Source: JAQTTT01 sp964565435 (GTDB lineage Archaea > Nanobdellota > Nanobdellia > Tiddalikarchaeales > Tiddalikarchaeaceae). Taken from it: 53,682 bases of DNA. Positions 32,974-41,549 of the stretch are shown here, one piece after another (positions within the stretch are counted from its first letter, which is position 1; each line of letters starts with the position of its first letter). The notes below the pieces were generated by a model. The model worked only from the letters and a program-made list of their open reading frames with translations, ran no database searches and was not told the origin of the DNA. The stretch spans positions 1 to 53,682 of the forward strand of contig CAZMEY010000001.1 of the NCBI GenBank assembly GCA_964565435.1, read 5' to 3'. The position numbers and the translations under genes are program-made.

Positions 32974-34867
32974 AGAAATCATAAACAGGATCAAAGAGTT
33001 TATTCCAAAAGAAGCGGGCATAACAGATTACCAGTTTGAGGGAGCAAACATAGTTCTCTACTCAAGCAAAAAGGATTTTGTGCTCACATGCAAAGAATTG
33101 ACTCGGGAAATAGTCAACACTATAAAGAAAAGGGTTGAAGTAAGGGCTGATGAGGCGCTGCTAATGGATTCGGCAGCTGCAGAAAAAATCATCAGGAAAG
33201 CCTGCCCCAGCTCTTCAGAATTGGAAGATGTATGGTTTGACGAGAAAAGAAGCCTTGTGTTTTTGGAAGCCGGCAAGCCGGATGAGCTAGTTGCTAACAA
33301 ATTTGAAATAGTCAACCAAATAGTTGAAAAAACATTATGGACTCCTATTGTCAGGAGAAAGCCCGCAATAAAATCCAATCTAATAAAAAACATTAGATTG
33401 ACATTATTTAATAATTCAAATTACAGGAGAAAATTCCTGCACACATTAGGGGAAAGGATTTATTCTGATTGGCAAAGGGATAATAAATACTGGATTAGGA
33501 TATCATGCCTTGGAGGATTCAGGGAGGTTGGAAGAAGCTGCATGCTAATCCAAACGCCTGAAAGCAGGGTGCTTCTTGATTGCGGAGTAAACATTGCAGC
33601 AAGCGACGAATATGCTTATCCAATGCTTGACGCTCCAGAGTTTGACATTAACCGCCTTGATGCAATAATAGTCTCCCACTCGCACTTGGACCATGTCGGA
33701 TTTATTCCATACTTATTCAAGCTCGGCTATAAAGGCCCAGTATATTGCAGCGAGCCAACAAGGGATGTAATGACAATGCTTGCAATGGATTATATAGACA
33801 TTGCTGAAAAAGAAAACAAAAAACTATTATACAACAGCTCTGATGTTAAAGAGATGGTAAAAAACATTGTAAGCATACCTATGGAAGAAGTGCATGATAT
33901 CACGCCAGACTTCAGATTGACCCTTTTCAACGCAGGCCACATCCTTGGAAGTTCAATGATTCACCTAAATATCGGAAACGGCTACCATAATCTATTATAC
34001 ACAGGGGATTACAAATTTGCCCCAACAGAGCTTCTTGAAAACTCGGCATATAAATTCCAAAGGGTTGAAACTCTCATAACTGAAAGCACTTATGGGGGGG
34101 CAAACAGTATTCAGCCCTCGCACGAAGAGTGCGTAAGCTTCTTTTCCGAAATAGTGAAAAACACAATAAACAGGGGAGGAAAACTCTTGGTTCCGGTTCT
34201 TGGAGTGGGCAGGGCGCAGGAAGTCATGCTTGTCATTGACAGATTAATGAAAAACAAAGAGATACCTGAGATTCCAGTCTATGTTGATGGAATGGTTTGG
34301 GACATTACAGCAATTTATACAGCTTACCCTGAGTTCTTTAATAGGAATGTGAGAAAAATGATATTCCAGGAAAACTATAACCCTTTCCTTAACCCTAATT
34401 TCAAGCAGCCAACATCCCAAAAAGACAGAATGAAATTAGTTGAAGAGGGCGGGCCTTGCGTAATACTTGCAACCAGCGGAATGCTTACAGGCGGCCCAAG
34501 CGTATTCTATTTGGAGCACATTGCAGATAATCCTAAAAATAGCTTAGTATTTGTCAGTTACCAAGGTAAAGGAAGCCTTGGAAGAGTTATACAATCAGGG
34601 GAAAAAGAGATAACATTAAGGATAAGCAACAATAAAAGGCAGGTCTTGCCTATTAATTTAGAAGTCTACACTATTGAAGGATTAAGCGGGCATAGTGACA
34701 GGAATCAATTGATGAATTTTATGTCAAAACTAAGCCCAAAGCCAAAAAAAATCATAATCTGCCACGGCGAGAGCTCAAACGCTGTTGACTTGGCAAGCAG
34801 CATCTACAAAAAATTAAGGATTGAAACAATAACCCCCAAAAATCTTGACGCTTTAAGGCTATCATAA
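32963..34867 (+). CDS. fttA: FttA/aCPSF1, beta-CASP ribonuclease and transcription termination factor
   Basis: The archaeal CPSF73-like nuclease that ends transcription and trims RNA 3' ends. The 634 residues comprise N-terminal KH-type RNA-binding domains (about 1-170), a metallo-beta-lactamase domain with HSHLDHVG (about residue 235) and NAGHILGSS (about 322), and the beta-CASP insert and C-terminal motifs (TESTYGG, LATSGMLTGGPS, SGHSD and ICHGE). All metal ligands are present. The ATG at 32963 overlaps psmB. Two small paralogous genes and metG follow on the same strand. Confidence 0.95.
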   Translation: MSSKEIINRIKEFIPKEAGITDYQFEGANIVLYSSKKDFVLTCKELTREIVNTIKKRVEVRADEALLMDSAAAEKIIRKACPSSSELEDVWFDEKRSLVFLEAGKPDELVANKFEIVNQIVEKTLWTPIVRRKPAIKSNLIKNIRLTLFNNSNYRRKFLHTLGERIYSDWQRDNKYWIRISCLGGFREVGRSCMLIQTPESRVLLDCGVNIAASDEYAYPMLDAPEFDINRLDAIIVSHSHLDHVGFIPYLFKLGYKGPVYCSEPTRDVMTMLAMDYIDIAEKENKKLLYNSSDVKEMVKNIVSIPMEEVHDITPDFRLTLFNAGHILGSSMIHLNIGNGYHNLLYTGDYKFAPTELLENSAYKFQRVETLITESTYGGANSIQPSHEECVSFFSEIVKNTINRGGKLLVPVLGVGRAQEVMLVIDRLMKNKEIPEIPVYVDGMVWDITAIYTAYPEFFNRNVRKMIFQENYNPFLNPNFKQPTSQKDRMKLVEEGGPCVILATSGMLTGGPSVFYLEHIADNPKNSLVFVSYQGKGSLGRVIQSGEKEITLRISNNKRQVLPINLEVYTIEGLSGHSDRNQLMNFMSKLSPKPKKIIICHGESSNAVDLASSIYKKLRIETITPKNLDALRLS

Positions 34868-34900
34868 AGTTAATAAAAAAATGAATGATAGTATTTATTC

Positions 34901-35380
34901 ATGGGAGATGTCGTAAGAGTCCAAATAAACATACCAAAGCTTGTAATGAGCCCCCAAAATTTGGTGAATTTCATCATTTCAAAATTCGGGGAAATGGATT
35001 ACACCCCTTTCCTTAGCGATTATAAATACCAAAAAGGCAAAACCCCTGAAGAGATAACCCAAGTGCAGTTCAAAATAAAGGCATCAAAAGATATTGATGA
35101 TTACACAAAATTCCTCGCAGAAATAGAATTGACAACAGACAAAGCCAAAATCCTTAAAGACGGAAAAACAAAGATTTCAGGCGAATCAAAGCTCGTTTTT
35201 CAATCAACAGCAATAACTGATTATGATAACAGGTGGAAAGGCAATCCCTGGCTTTTTTTCCTCAAAAAAATCTATGACAAATACTTTTATAATAATAAAT
35301 TGATACAATTAGAAGACAAAGCGGAAGAAGAGCTGTATTTGGTTATTGACAGCGTCAAAGAGCTGCTAAAGGTGAAATAA
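34901..35380 (+). CDS. Hypothetical protein, tandem paralogue 1
   Basis: I do not recognise this 159-residue protein. It has mixed alpha/beta character with no signal peptide or membrane helix. It is clearly related to the next gene product: both have DDYTKF at residues 66-71, a TDY..(R/K)W...NP motif (106-116 here), then a hydrophobic helix with KIYDKYF and a Lys/Glu-rich C-terminal helix ending in VKELL. The pair looks like a duplication, perhaps a heterodimer. It lies 33 bp after fttA, with a weak box (TTAATAAAAAAA) between, and its stop TAA is followed directly by the next ATG. Position between an RNA nuclease and metG hints at RNA-related work but no function can be assigned. Confidence 0.68.
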   Translation: MGDVVRVQINIPKLVMSPQNLVNFIISKFGEMDYTPFLSDYKYQKGKTPEEITQVQFKIKASKDIDDYTKFLAEIELTTDKAKILKDGKTKISGESKLVFQSTAITDYDNRWKGNPWLFFLKKIYDKYFYNNKLIQLEDKAEEELYLVIDSVKELLKVK

Positions 35381-35884
35381 ATGCCATCAAAATTCATGAC
35401 AACCCAGGAATTCGTCACCATTGACGAGCAAATATTCTCATACTCGGAGCTTTACCTCTTTCTAAAAAAAATATTGCAAGAAAGGGGATTTTACATTGAA
35501 GAAAAAAGCTACACCCACACATCAGGCCAGCCAAGAGAGGTTGTTGATTTTTATTGGAACTGCATCAAAAGGGTTGATGACTACACAAAATTCATAGTGG
35601 AATTCTTTGTTAAATTCAGCCTTGAAGAAATCAGCGTTGTCAAGGAAAAGAAAAAAGAAATAACAAACAAGGGAAGCGGAACAATAAAAATAAGGTCAGC
35701 CCTTGAAACTGATTACGCAGGAAAATGGGAAGAATCAAACCCCTTCATCACATTTGTCAAAATAGTCTTTGAAAACATATTCCAAAAGGGAAGCGTTGAC
35801 GAATACACCCAAAAATTGAAAGATGAAGCCTATGACTTGAAAAACGAAATCAAGAGCTTCTTTAATTTGCAAAAGATGATGTGA
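35381..35884 (+). CDS. Hypothetical protein, tandem paralogue 2
   Basis: A 167-residue relative of the preceding protein. Shared landmarks are DDYTKF at 66-71, TDYAGKWEESNP at 110-121, then FVKIVFENIF and a C-terminal helix (LKNEIKSFFNL). The N-terminal 55 residues differ, with SYTHTSGQPREVVDFYW. Its ATG follows the previous stop with no gap, and metG starts 4 nt after its own stop, so the three genes are certainly on one transcript. No catalytic motif is seen. Confidence 0.68.
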   Translation: MPSKFMTTQEFVTIDEQIFSYSELYLFLKKILQERGFYIEEKSYTHTSGQPREVVDFYWNCIKRVDDYTKFIVEFFVKFSLEEISVVKEKKKEITNKGSGTIKIRSALETDYAGKWEESNPFITFVKIVFENIFQKGSVDEYTQKLKDEAYDLKNEIKSFFNLQKMM

Positions 35885-35888
35885 AAAA

Positions 35889-37673
35889 ATGAAATATGAA
35901 AAAGTTGTGGTCAACTCAGCATGGCCTTATTCTTACAGCATACCCCACTTGGGAAACATGGTAGGTTGCCTTTTGCCAGGGGATGTTTTTTCAAGATATT
36001 ACAAATTAAAAGGGCTTAAAACAATCTATGTCAGCGGAAGCGACAGCCATGGAACAAGAATAGAATACGAAGCAATGAAAAAAGGCACAACCCCAAAAGA
36101 GATAGCATATTCTGTTCATGAAAAAATAAAAGAATTGATAAAAAAATTTTCAATAGAATTTGACAACTACACAATAACTGACACCAAGCTTCACCACGAG
36201 TTTTCAAGAGATTTTTATTCAAGGCTTGAAAAAAAAGGATTCATACTGACAAAGATGGAAAAGCAGCCCTACTGCGAAAACTGCAAGATGTTTTTAGCAG
36301 AAAAATTCATAACAGGCACATGCCCCTACTGCAAAAGCCAGAATACTAAAGGGGACCAATGCGACGATTGCGGCAAATTGCTTGACGCCTCAGATTTGAT
36401 AAAGCCAAAATGCACAATCTGCTCAAAAGAAAAAGTGGTAATGAAAGAAACCAAGCATTGGTACATCAATCTTGAAAAGCTTGAGCCAAAAATAAAAGAA
36501 TATGTAAAATCCCATCCCGAATGGGACAAAAGGGTAAAAGAATACACTAACAACTTCCTAAAAATGGGGCTCAAGCCCCGCCCAATAACAAGGGACATCA
36601 AATGGGGAATACCTGCGCCATTCCAAGGAGCTGAAAGCAAAGTATTCTATGTATGGGTTGAAGCAGTGCTAGGTTACATCAGCGCAAGCGAAGAATTATT
36701 AGGGGATAAATATTTGGATTACTGGAAATCCAAGGATGCAAAGCACATCTATTGCATGGGAAAAGACAATATTGCATTCCACACAATAATACTTCCAGCA
36801 TTATTAATAGCTGATGACAAAAAATGGCACTTGCCCGATTTGATATCCAACACTGAGTTCCTGAACTTTGAAGGGGAAAAATTCTCAAAAACCCATGGAG
36901 TCGGCATCTGGATGGACGAAGCCCTTGAACTATTGCCCGAATATTATTGGAGATTTTATCTATTGCTCAACCGCCCGGAAACCCATGACTTCAACTTCAC
37001 TTGGGAAACCCTTGATGAGGCAATCAATAACATACTCATAAATAACATTGGCAACTTCCTTAATAGGAGCATAACATTTGCCAATAAATATGGAATAAAA
37101 AAAGCAGTATACAACGAAGCTGACAAAAAAATGCTTAAAGAGATAGATAAAACAGTTAAAATCATTGACAGCTTTTTTGAATTAGGAAGCTTAAGAAGCG
37201 CTTTGAATGCAATACTTGAACTGTCAAGCAAAGCCAATAAATTCTTCCAAGACAGGAAGCCATGGGCTGACGAGAATCTCAGGCAAAACACAATCAATGT
37301 AAGCATGGAATTAAGCAAAGCAATAACAATATTATTATACCCCTTTATCCCGACAATCTCCAAAAAAGCTGCAAAGATGATGGGCTTTGAAATTGAAAGC
37401 ATGAATCAAATAGGCCAAAAAACCAAGTTTAATATAGCCAATCCCGGGATTTTAATTGAAAAAATAGACATAAAAGAGATAAAGGCAAAATATGGTGAGA
37501 TAAAAAAATCATCATCCAAAAAAGAGGACTATGCAAGCTTTGATGATTTCAAAAAAATAAAATTAATCATTGGAAAAATAGAATCAGCCGAAGTGCTGAG
37601 CGACAAATTATTCAAATTAAAAGTGATTGCTGACAAGGAAAGGACAATAGTCAGCCGAATAAGGAAATGGTAA
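35889..37673 (+). CDS. metG: Methionyl-tRNA synthetase, reading up to an in-frame stop
   Basis: Charges tRNA-Met. The 594 residues up to the stop hold the class I core: SYSIPHLGNM (HIGH motif), a double zinc-knuckle insert (CENC, CPYC, CDDC, CTIC, about residues 135-185) and the KFSKTHG loop (KMSKS equivalent, about residue 335), then the helical anticodon-binding domain to about residue 490. The start of an EMAP-II-like tRNA-binding domain follows (FKKIKLIIGKIESAEVLS), which is cut after IVSRIRKW by TAA at 37671. In the same frame, the rest of that domain continues for 55 codons. The core enzyme should still be active. Confidence 0.93.
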   Translation: MKYEKVVVNSAWPYSYSIPHLGNMVGCLLPGDVFSRYYKLKGLKTIYVSGSDSHGTRIEYEAMKKGTTPKEIAYSVHEKIKELIKKFSIEFDNYTITDTKLHHEFSRDFYSRLEKKGFILTKMEKQPYCENCKMFLAEKFITGTCPYCKSQNTKGDQCDDCGKLLDASDLIKPKCTICSKEKVVMKETKHWYINLEKLEPKIKEYVKSHPEWDKRVKEYTNNFLKMGLKPRPITRDIKWGIPAPFQGAESKVFYVWVEAVLGYISASEELLGDKYLDYWKSKDAKHIYCMGKDNIAFHTIILPALLIADDKKWHLPDLISNTEFLNFEGEKFSKTHGVGIWMDEALELLPEYYWRFYLLLNRPETHDFNFTWETLDEAINNILINNIGNFLNRSITFANKYGIKKAVYNEADKKMLKEIDKTVKIIDSFFELGSLRSALNAILELSSKANKFFQDRKPWADENLRQNTINVSMELSKAITILLYPFIPTISKKAAKMMGFEIESMNQIGQKTKFNIANPGILIEKIDIKEIKAKYGEIKKSSSKKEDYASFDDFKKIKLIIGKIESAEVLSDKLFKLKVIADKERTIVSRIRKW

Positions 37674-37841
37674 AAAAAAGATGATTTGGCAAGCAAAAAA
37701 ATAATATTAATCTCCAATCTTGCCCCTAAAAAAATAATGGGCATTGAAAGCGAAGGAATGATACTAGCAGCTGAAAGCGACGGCATAGTTTCCTTAATCA
37801 AGCCTGACAAGGATGTTAAAGAAGGAAGCGAACTATCTTAA
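37674..37841 (+). pseudogene. Severed C-terminal part of the MetRS tRNA-binding domain
   Basis: Directly after the metG stop, in the same frame, 55 codons read KKDDLASKKIILISNLAPKK and on to GIESEGMILAAE, ending in TAA at 37839-37841. This aligns with the second half of the MetRS C-terminal (EMAP-II-like) domain, so one TAT/TAC-to-TAA change would explain the break. No ATG opens this fragment; a TTG at 37686 could. It may be a nonsense mutation, a separately re-initiated subunit, readthrough or a sequence error. Confidence 0.75.
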
Positions 37842-37851
37842 AAAAAGTTTT

Positions 37852-37871
37852 TTTTGAGCCAGAGGAGATTT
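37852..37871 (-). repeat. Duplicated tRNA-Ile 3' end (att-like remnant)
   Basis: TTTTGAGCCAGAGGAGATTT here is identical over 20 bp to 37963-37982, which is the 3' end of the tRNA-Ile gene plus 3 flanking bases. It lies 111 bp downstream of the tRNA in the same orientation. The next bases also imitate a T-loop but the T-stem no longer pairs. A duplicated tRNA 3' end is what integrases of tRNA-targeting elements leave behind. Confidence 0.6.
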
Positions 37872-37965
37872 AGAACCAACCCTTTGCTGTTGCAAAGTGT
37901 TGCGATGAAATTATAGATTTTTATCTATGGCTGAAAAGCAGCAAATTAAGGAAAATAAAAGCTTT

Positions 37966-38040
37966 TGAGCCAGAGGAGATTTGAACTCCCGACCACCACG
38001 TTATCAGCGTGGCGCTCCAACCAGGCTAAGCTACTGGCTC
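37966..38040 (-). tRNA. tRNA-Ile (GAT)
   Basis: On the minus strand a full cloverleaf folds: acceptor GAGCCAG pairs with CTGGCTC, the anticodon stem is CCACG/CGTGG around loop CTGATAA (anticodon GAT), the T-arm loop is TTCAAAT, and the discriminator is A. CCA is not encoded. There is no intron. A CTTTTAAAAAGG box lies about 30-42 nt upstream. Confidence 0.95.
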
Positions 38041-38083
38041 AAAATAATATTATACAAGAAATATTGCCTTTTTAAAAGTTATT

Positions 38084-38554
38084 CTATTGCTGGCCCAAAC
38101 TTCCCAAATTTCCAAACAAGGAATCAAAGCTTGAGGACAAAGACTCCCATATTCCAGTAAGCCAATTCTGCCCTTCAGTCACTTCGCCAGGTATAACTAT
38201 TCCAGGATTTTCAACATCTATATCCTCAGGAATAACAATGCTTCCAATAATTTCAGCACCTTTATCCATAAAAATCCATATATTGAAACCAACACCCAAT
38301 CCAAGACCTACCAAGAATATTATAAAAATTATTATCCCAGCAGGGGGCATTCTCACAAATTTTCCCACAAAAAACATTATTATTCCTGCAATGCTTCCAA
38401 TAAACGCAACCCATATTCTCCAATCATTATCATTTAATAAGAATATAAGAAAAGCGCCAATAGAAATTACAATAATATTAAATACCAAAATAGCAGTAAA
38501 AACTTTTTTATTATCATATAATGGATTAGGCATTAATCCAGGTATTGCAGCCAT
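38084..38554 (-). CDS. Small membrane protein with extracytoplasmic tail, unknown function
   Basis: A 156-residue protein with three hydrophobic helices in the first 95 residues (about 19-38, 48-63 and 72-92). A tail then follows of about 60 residues that is polar and starts with MDKGAEIIGSIVIPED. It ends in GIWESLSSSFDSLFG plus NLGSLGQQ, an amphipathic Ser/Phe/Leu pattern that recalls the tail of the Tyr-rich secreted protein at 13585-15123. I do not recognise a family. A TTTATAAAACGC box lies about 20-32 nt upstream. The tRNA-Ile gene lies just downstream. Confidence 0.62.
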   Translation of the reverse strand: MAAIPGLMPNPLYDNKKVFTAILVFNIIVISIGAFLIFLLNDNDWRIWVAFIGSIAGIIMFFVGKFVRMPPAGIIIFIIFLVGLGLGVGFNIWIFMDKGAEIIGSIVIPEDIDVENPGIVIPGEVTEGQNWLTGIWESLSSSFDSLFGNLGSLGQQ

Positions 38555-38618
38555 ATTTTTATCTAATTCCCAGCGTTTTATAAATTTTTATAAAAGCAAA
38601 CATCACTAAAATACTTGT

Positions 38619-39374
38619 ATGGATGAAATCATATTTTTGGGAACTGGAGGGGGAAGGAATACAACATTATTCCAGGAAAGAAGCACTGGTGGAATAGTCC
38701 TTAAAATGATGGGGCACCAAATCCACATTGATCCCGGACCAGGGGCATTGCTCAGGTGCAAAGAGTGCGGCATCTACCCTTTCACAACCGACTGCCTGAT
38801 GGCAACGCATCACCACATTGACCATGTGAATGATTTGAATATAATGGTTGAAGGAATGACCCATGCAACCAAAAGAAAAAGGGGCACTGTTATCTGCAAC
38901 GAATCGGTTTTGTCAGAAACCCTGACTCCTTACCACAAAAGCCTTGTTGAAAAAATTGTCGCTTTAAAGCCCGAGCAAAACACATCCCTTAATGGAATCA
39001 GGATAAAGGCATTGAAATGCATTCATTCGGCAGATGAGGCAATAGGGTTCAAGTTTTACACAAATGATTATTGCCTTTACTATTCAGGCGACACATTCAT
39101 CTATCCTGGCTTTGAAAAAAACTTGGCAGATGCGGATTATTTAATAGCAAATAATATTTTGCCAGGAGACAGATCAGTTAATTATCATATGTGCACCAAT
39201 GATTTAATCAGCGCAATAAACAACAGCAAAAACAATCTCAAGTTAATAATCATCACCCATTTTGATTTGAAGATGCTTAGAGAGGGTCCTGAAAAAGAGG
39301 CTGCAATAATAACAGAAAAAACAGGCATTAAATGCATAGCTGCAGAGGATTCAATGATTATAGGTTTAAAATAA
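38619..39374 (+). CDS. Metallo-beta-lactamase-fold hydrolase
   Basis: A 251-residue MBL-fold protein. It starts with IIFLGTGGGRNTT and has the metal-binding THHHIDHVND (about residues 64-73), a later His in CIHSADEAIG, YYSGDTFIYP (the Asp that bridges metals) and IITHFDLKM near the C-terminus. The LGTGG and H-x-H-x-D-H layout resembles RNase Z and related hydrolases, but the RNase Z exosite arm is absent, so the substrate is unknown. A TTTTTATAAAAG box lies 22-34 nt upstream. The aRF1 gene follows with its own box A. Confidence 0.82.
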   Translation: MDEIIFLGTGGGRNTTLFQERSTGGIVLKMMGHQIHIDPGPGALLRCKECGIYPFTTDCLMATHHHIDHVNDLNIMVEGMTHATKRKRGTVICNESVLSETLTPYHKSLVEKIVALKPEQNTSLNGIRIKALKCIHSADEAIGFKFYTNDYCLYYSGDTFIYPGFEKNLADADYLIANNILPGDRSVNYHMCTNDLISAINNSKNNLKLIIITHFDLKMLREGPEKEAAIITEKTGIKCIAAEDSMIIGLK

Positions 39375-39418
39375 TGCAAAGTAAATGTTTTAAAGACTGC
39401 GAATGGAGTTATTAATTT

Positions 39419-40516
39419 ATGAGCATAAGCCCAGAGAAAGCATATGAATTGAGGAAATTGATAAAAAGGCTGGAAAAAGCGAAAGCCTCGGCAACAGAGC
39501 TTGTAAGCCTGTATATTCCGGCAGGAGGCGACATCAGCACTGTCAAGAACCAATTGACCCAGGAGCTGAGCTTAAGCAGCAATATTAAAAGCAAGCAGAC
39601 AAGAAAAGCTGTTTTATCAAGCATTGAAAAGGCAACCTCTGAATTGAAGAATTATCAAAAAACCCCGGATAATGGGCTTGCCATATTCACCGGCGATTTG
39701 GACCAAAACCCAAGCAAAACAAACACTGAAATCTTTGTTCTTGACGAATTGCCCATGCCTTTATCAATAAGAATGTATCGCACTGAGAACAGGTTTATCT
39801 TAGAGCCCTTAAAGGATATGCTTGAGGAAAAAAATGTTTTCGCGCTGATTTGCATGGACAATAATGATGCGGCAATAGCTGTAGTAAAGGGCAGCACAAT
39901 GAAAACATTGGCAGTGCTTGACAGCATGGTTCCCGGAAAGATGAGGGCTGGAGGGCAAAGCGCTGCAAGATTCTCAAGGGTGAGGGTTGGATTAATGGAA
40001 GCATGGTATGAAGAGGTTGCGAAAAAAGCCAATGAGGTGTTGCTGCCCATAAAGGAATTAAGGGGCATAATTGTCGGAGGGCCAAGCCAGGCAAAAAACA
40101 GCTTTTTGGATGAGCCTGCATTGAGCGGCGACCTGAAAAAAAAAGTATTGGGCTCGCTTGATATAGGCTATGCAGGCACTGACGGGCTGAAAGAATTGCT
40201 TGACAAAAGCGAAGAGATATTATCCCAAGAGACAATAATCATTGAAAGAAAAATAATACAGGAGTTCTTCGGAAGGCTTGCAAGGGATGATAAAGTGACT
40301 TATGGAAAAAAAAATGTAATAGAAGCAATAAACCTTGGCGCAGTCAGCAAAGTCCTTATAATTGAATCACTGGATGAAGACCTCATTGATTCAATAATTG
40401 AGCTGTCAAAGAATTTCAATACAGAAGTTGTATTGGTATCGGACGCCACTCCAGAAGGCGAGCAATTGAAAATGATGGGAGGAATAGGCGCATTTTTAAG
40501 GTATAATTTAGCCTAA
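39419..40516 (+). CDS. prf1: Peptide chain release factor aRF1
   Basis: Recognises all three stop codons and releases the nascent chain. The stop-codon-reading NIKSKQTRKAV motif is at about residues 58-68 and the catalytic GGQ is in MRAGGQSAARF (about 177-187). At 365 residues it is roughly 50 residues shorter than typical archaeal aRF1 (about 410-420). The loss is in domain 3: no CxxC mini-domain is seen and the protein ends GGIGAFLRYNLA. The N and M domains are complete, so it should function. A TGTTTTAAAG box sits 21-32 nt upstream. The stop overlaps that of the converging ACT gene. Confidence 0.93.
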   Translation: MSISPEKAYELRKLIKRLEKAKASATELVSLYIPAGGDISTVKNQLTQELSLSSNIKSKQTRKAVLSSIEKATSELKNYQKTPDNGLAIFTGDLDQNPSKTNTEIFVLDELPMPLSIRMYRTENRFILEPLKDMLEEKNVFALICMDNNDAAIAVVKGSTMKTLAVLDSMVPGKMRAGGQSAARFSRVRVGLMEAWYEEVAKKANEVLLPIKELRGIIVGGPSQAKNSFLDEPALSGDLKKKVLGSLDIGYAGTDGLKELLDKSEEILSQETIIIERKIIQEFFGRLARDDKVTYGKKNVIEAINLGAVSKVLIIESLDEDLIDSIIELSKNFNTEVVLVSDATPEGEQLKMMGGIGAFLRYNLA

Positions 40517-40989
40517 GCTCCAAGCTGCTTTTTTAAATATTCCACATATTCAAACACTTTTCCCTCATCAAGCACAAGCATGTGCTCGTTTTGGCTTGTG
40601 AAAAACGCGTGAAGGTTTATGTCTTTCTTGTAAATAATCGCGCTTATGTAAGCTATTATTCCATAAGTGTCATAGGAATCAGGGCAGTCAATAGCTATTA
40701 ATCCCACATTTTTTTTGTAAGAAACCAGATATTTTTCAAACAATTTGTAAGCGTTTTCAAAATATTGCTCGTTAATAATTATTGTGATGAACCTCTCCCC
40801 AACGCCTCCCCTGAAATGATTATTTGCTTTAAGGAAATCCTCTTTTATTGAATCATAAACCTCCAATGATTCAGAGTTCCTCTCAATGTTCAATATTGCC
40901 AAATCAGTTGTTGCGCCAATCTTGCTTTTTTTAAGCAATGATTTAACCTTTCCCTCTTCAACCATTTTTTTAATCAATCCAAAAGTCAT
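40513..40989 (-). CDS. ACT-domain-like protein, paralogue 2
   Basis: A 158-residue protein whose C-terminal 60 residues look like an ACT ligand-binding domain: DTYGIIAYISAIIYKKDINL, then a beta strand with EHMLVLDEGKVFEYVEYLKK. The N-terminal region has a short helix and TDLAILNIERNSESLEVYDS. The neighbour encodes a clear paralogue. Related archaeal proteins are annotated as aspartokinase-like or amino-acid-metabolism regulators, but no kinase is present. The start is 6 nt after the stop of the first paralogue, so the two genes form an operon. Binding of a small ligand is likely; which one is not visible. Confidence 0.7.
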   Translation of the reverse strand: MTFGLIKKMVEEGKVKSLLKKSKIGATTDLAILNIERNSESLEVYDSIKEDFLKANNHFRGGVGERFITIIINEQYFENAYKLFEKYLVSYKKNVGLIAIDCPDSYDTYGIIAYISAIIYKKDINLHAFFTSQNEHMLVLDEGKVFEYVEYLKKQLGA

Positions 40990-40995
40990 TTCTCT

Positions 40996-41484
40996 TCAGC
41001 ACCCAAAAGTTTTTTTCAAATAATCAGCCATCATATAAGTGTCTTTTTCAGGCAATATTATGACATAATCAGTAAATGTTGACATGAGATTATATATATT
41101 GACTTTTTTTTCCAAAAAAAGATGCGAAATAAAAGCAGTTATTCCTGGGGTTGAATTAACCTCTTTAACGCATTTCAAGAAAATTGCGCCTGATTTTTCC
41201 TCAATCTCCAAAAGGGCATTTCCGAAAAAGCCCTTAATTAAGTTAATGGATTTTTGCGGAACCAGAAAAGTCAAAGTGCTTTTGCCTACAGAGCTTATTA
41301 TGACATCATCAGGGTTGCTGTTTTTATCCAAAAAACTATTGAATAATTTAAGGGCTTCAATGGTTTTATTCATTGATATGCAAGCCACATCAGTGTATGC
41401 GCTTATTCCTGTTTTGCTTAGCGTTTCAAGTATTTTTTTCTTTTTTTCAGAGTCCTTGAAAGATTTTCCGAACAATTCTCCCAT
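40996..41484 (-). CDS. ACT-domain-like protein, paralogue 1
   Basis: A 162-residue paralogue of the following gene product. The matching ACT-like core is TPGITAFISHLFLEKKVNI then YVIILPEKDTYMMADYLKK. The N-terminus MGELFGKSFKDSEKKKKIL is followed by TGISAYTDVACISMNKTIEA, parallel to IGATTDLAILNIERNSESLE in the partner. An upstream start at 41538 would add 18 residues but overlaps the histone promoter and start, and a CTTTTTAATATTC box lies about 20-32 nt before the ATG at 41484. It is divergent from the histone gene. Confidence 0.7.
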   Translation of the reverse strand: MGELFGKSFKDSEKKKKILETLSKTGISAYTDVACISMNKTIEALKLFNSFLDKNSNPDDVIISSVGKSTLTFLVPQKSINLIKGFFGNALLEIEEKSGAIFLKCVKEVNSTPGITAFISHLFLEKKVNIYNLMSTFTDYVIILPEKDTYMMADYLKKTFGC

Positions 41485-41549
41485 AATAAAAAACAAAATT
41501 CGCTGAATATTAAAAAGATTATTAAAAAAACAGCGCATTGATTATTATT

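Noticed and set aside
37671..37673. Possible pyrrolysine or selenocysteine recoding at the metG stop
   Set aside because: The codon is TAA, while those systems use TAG and TGA.
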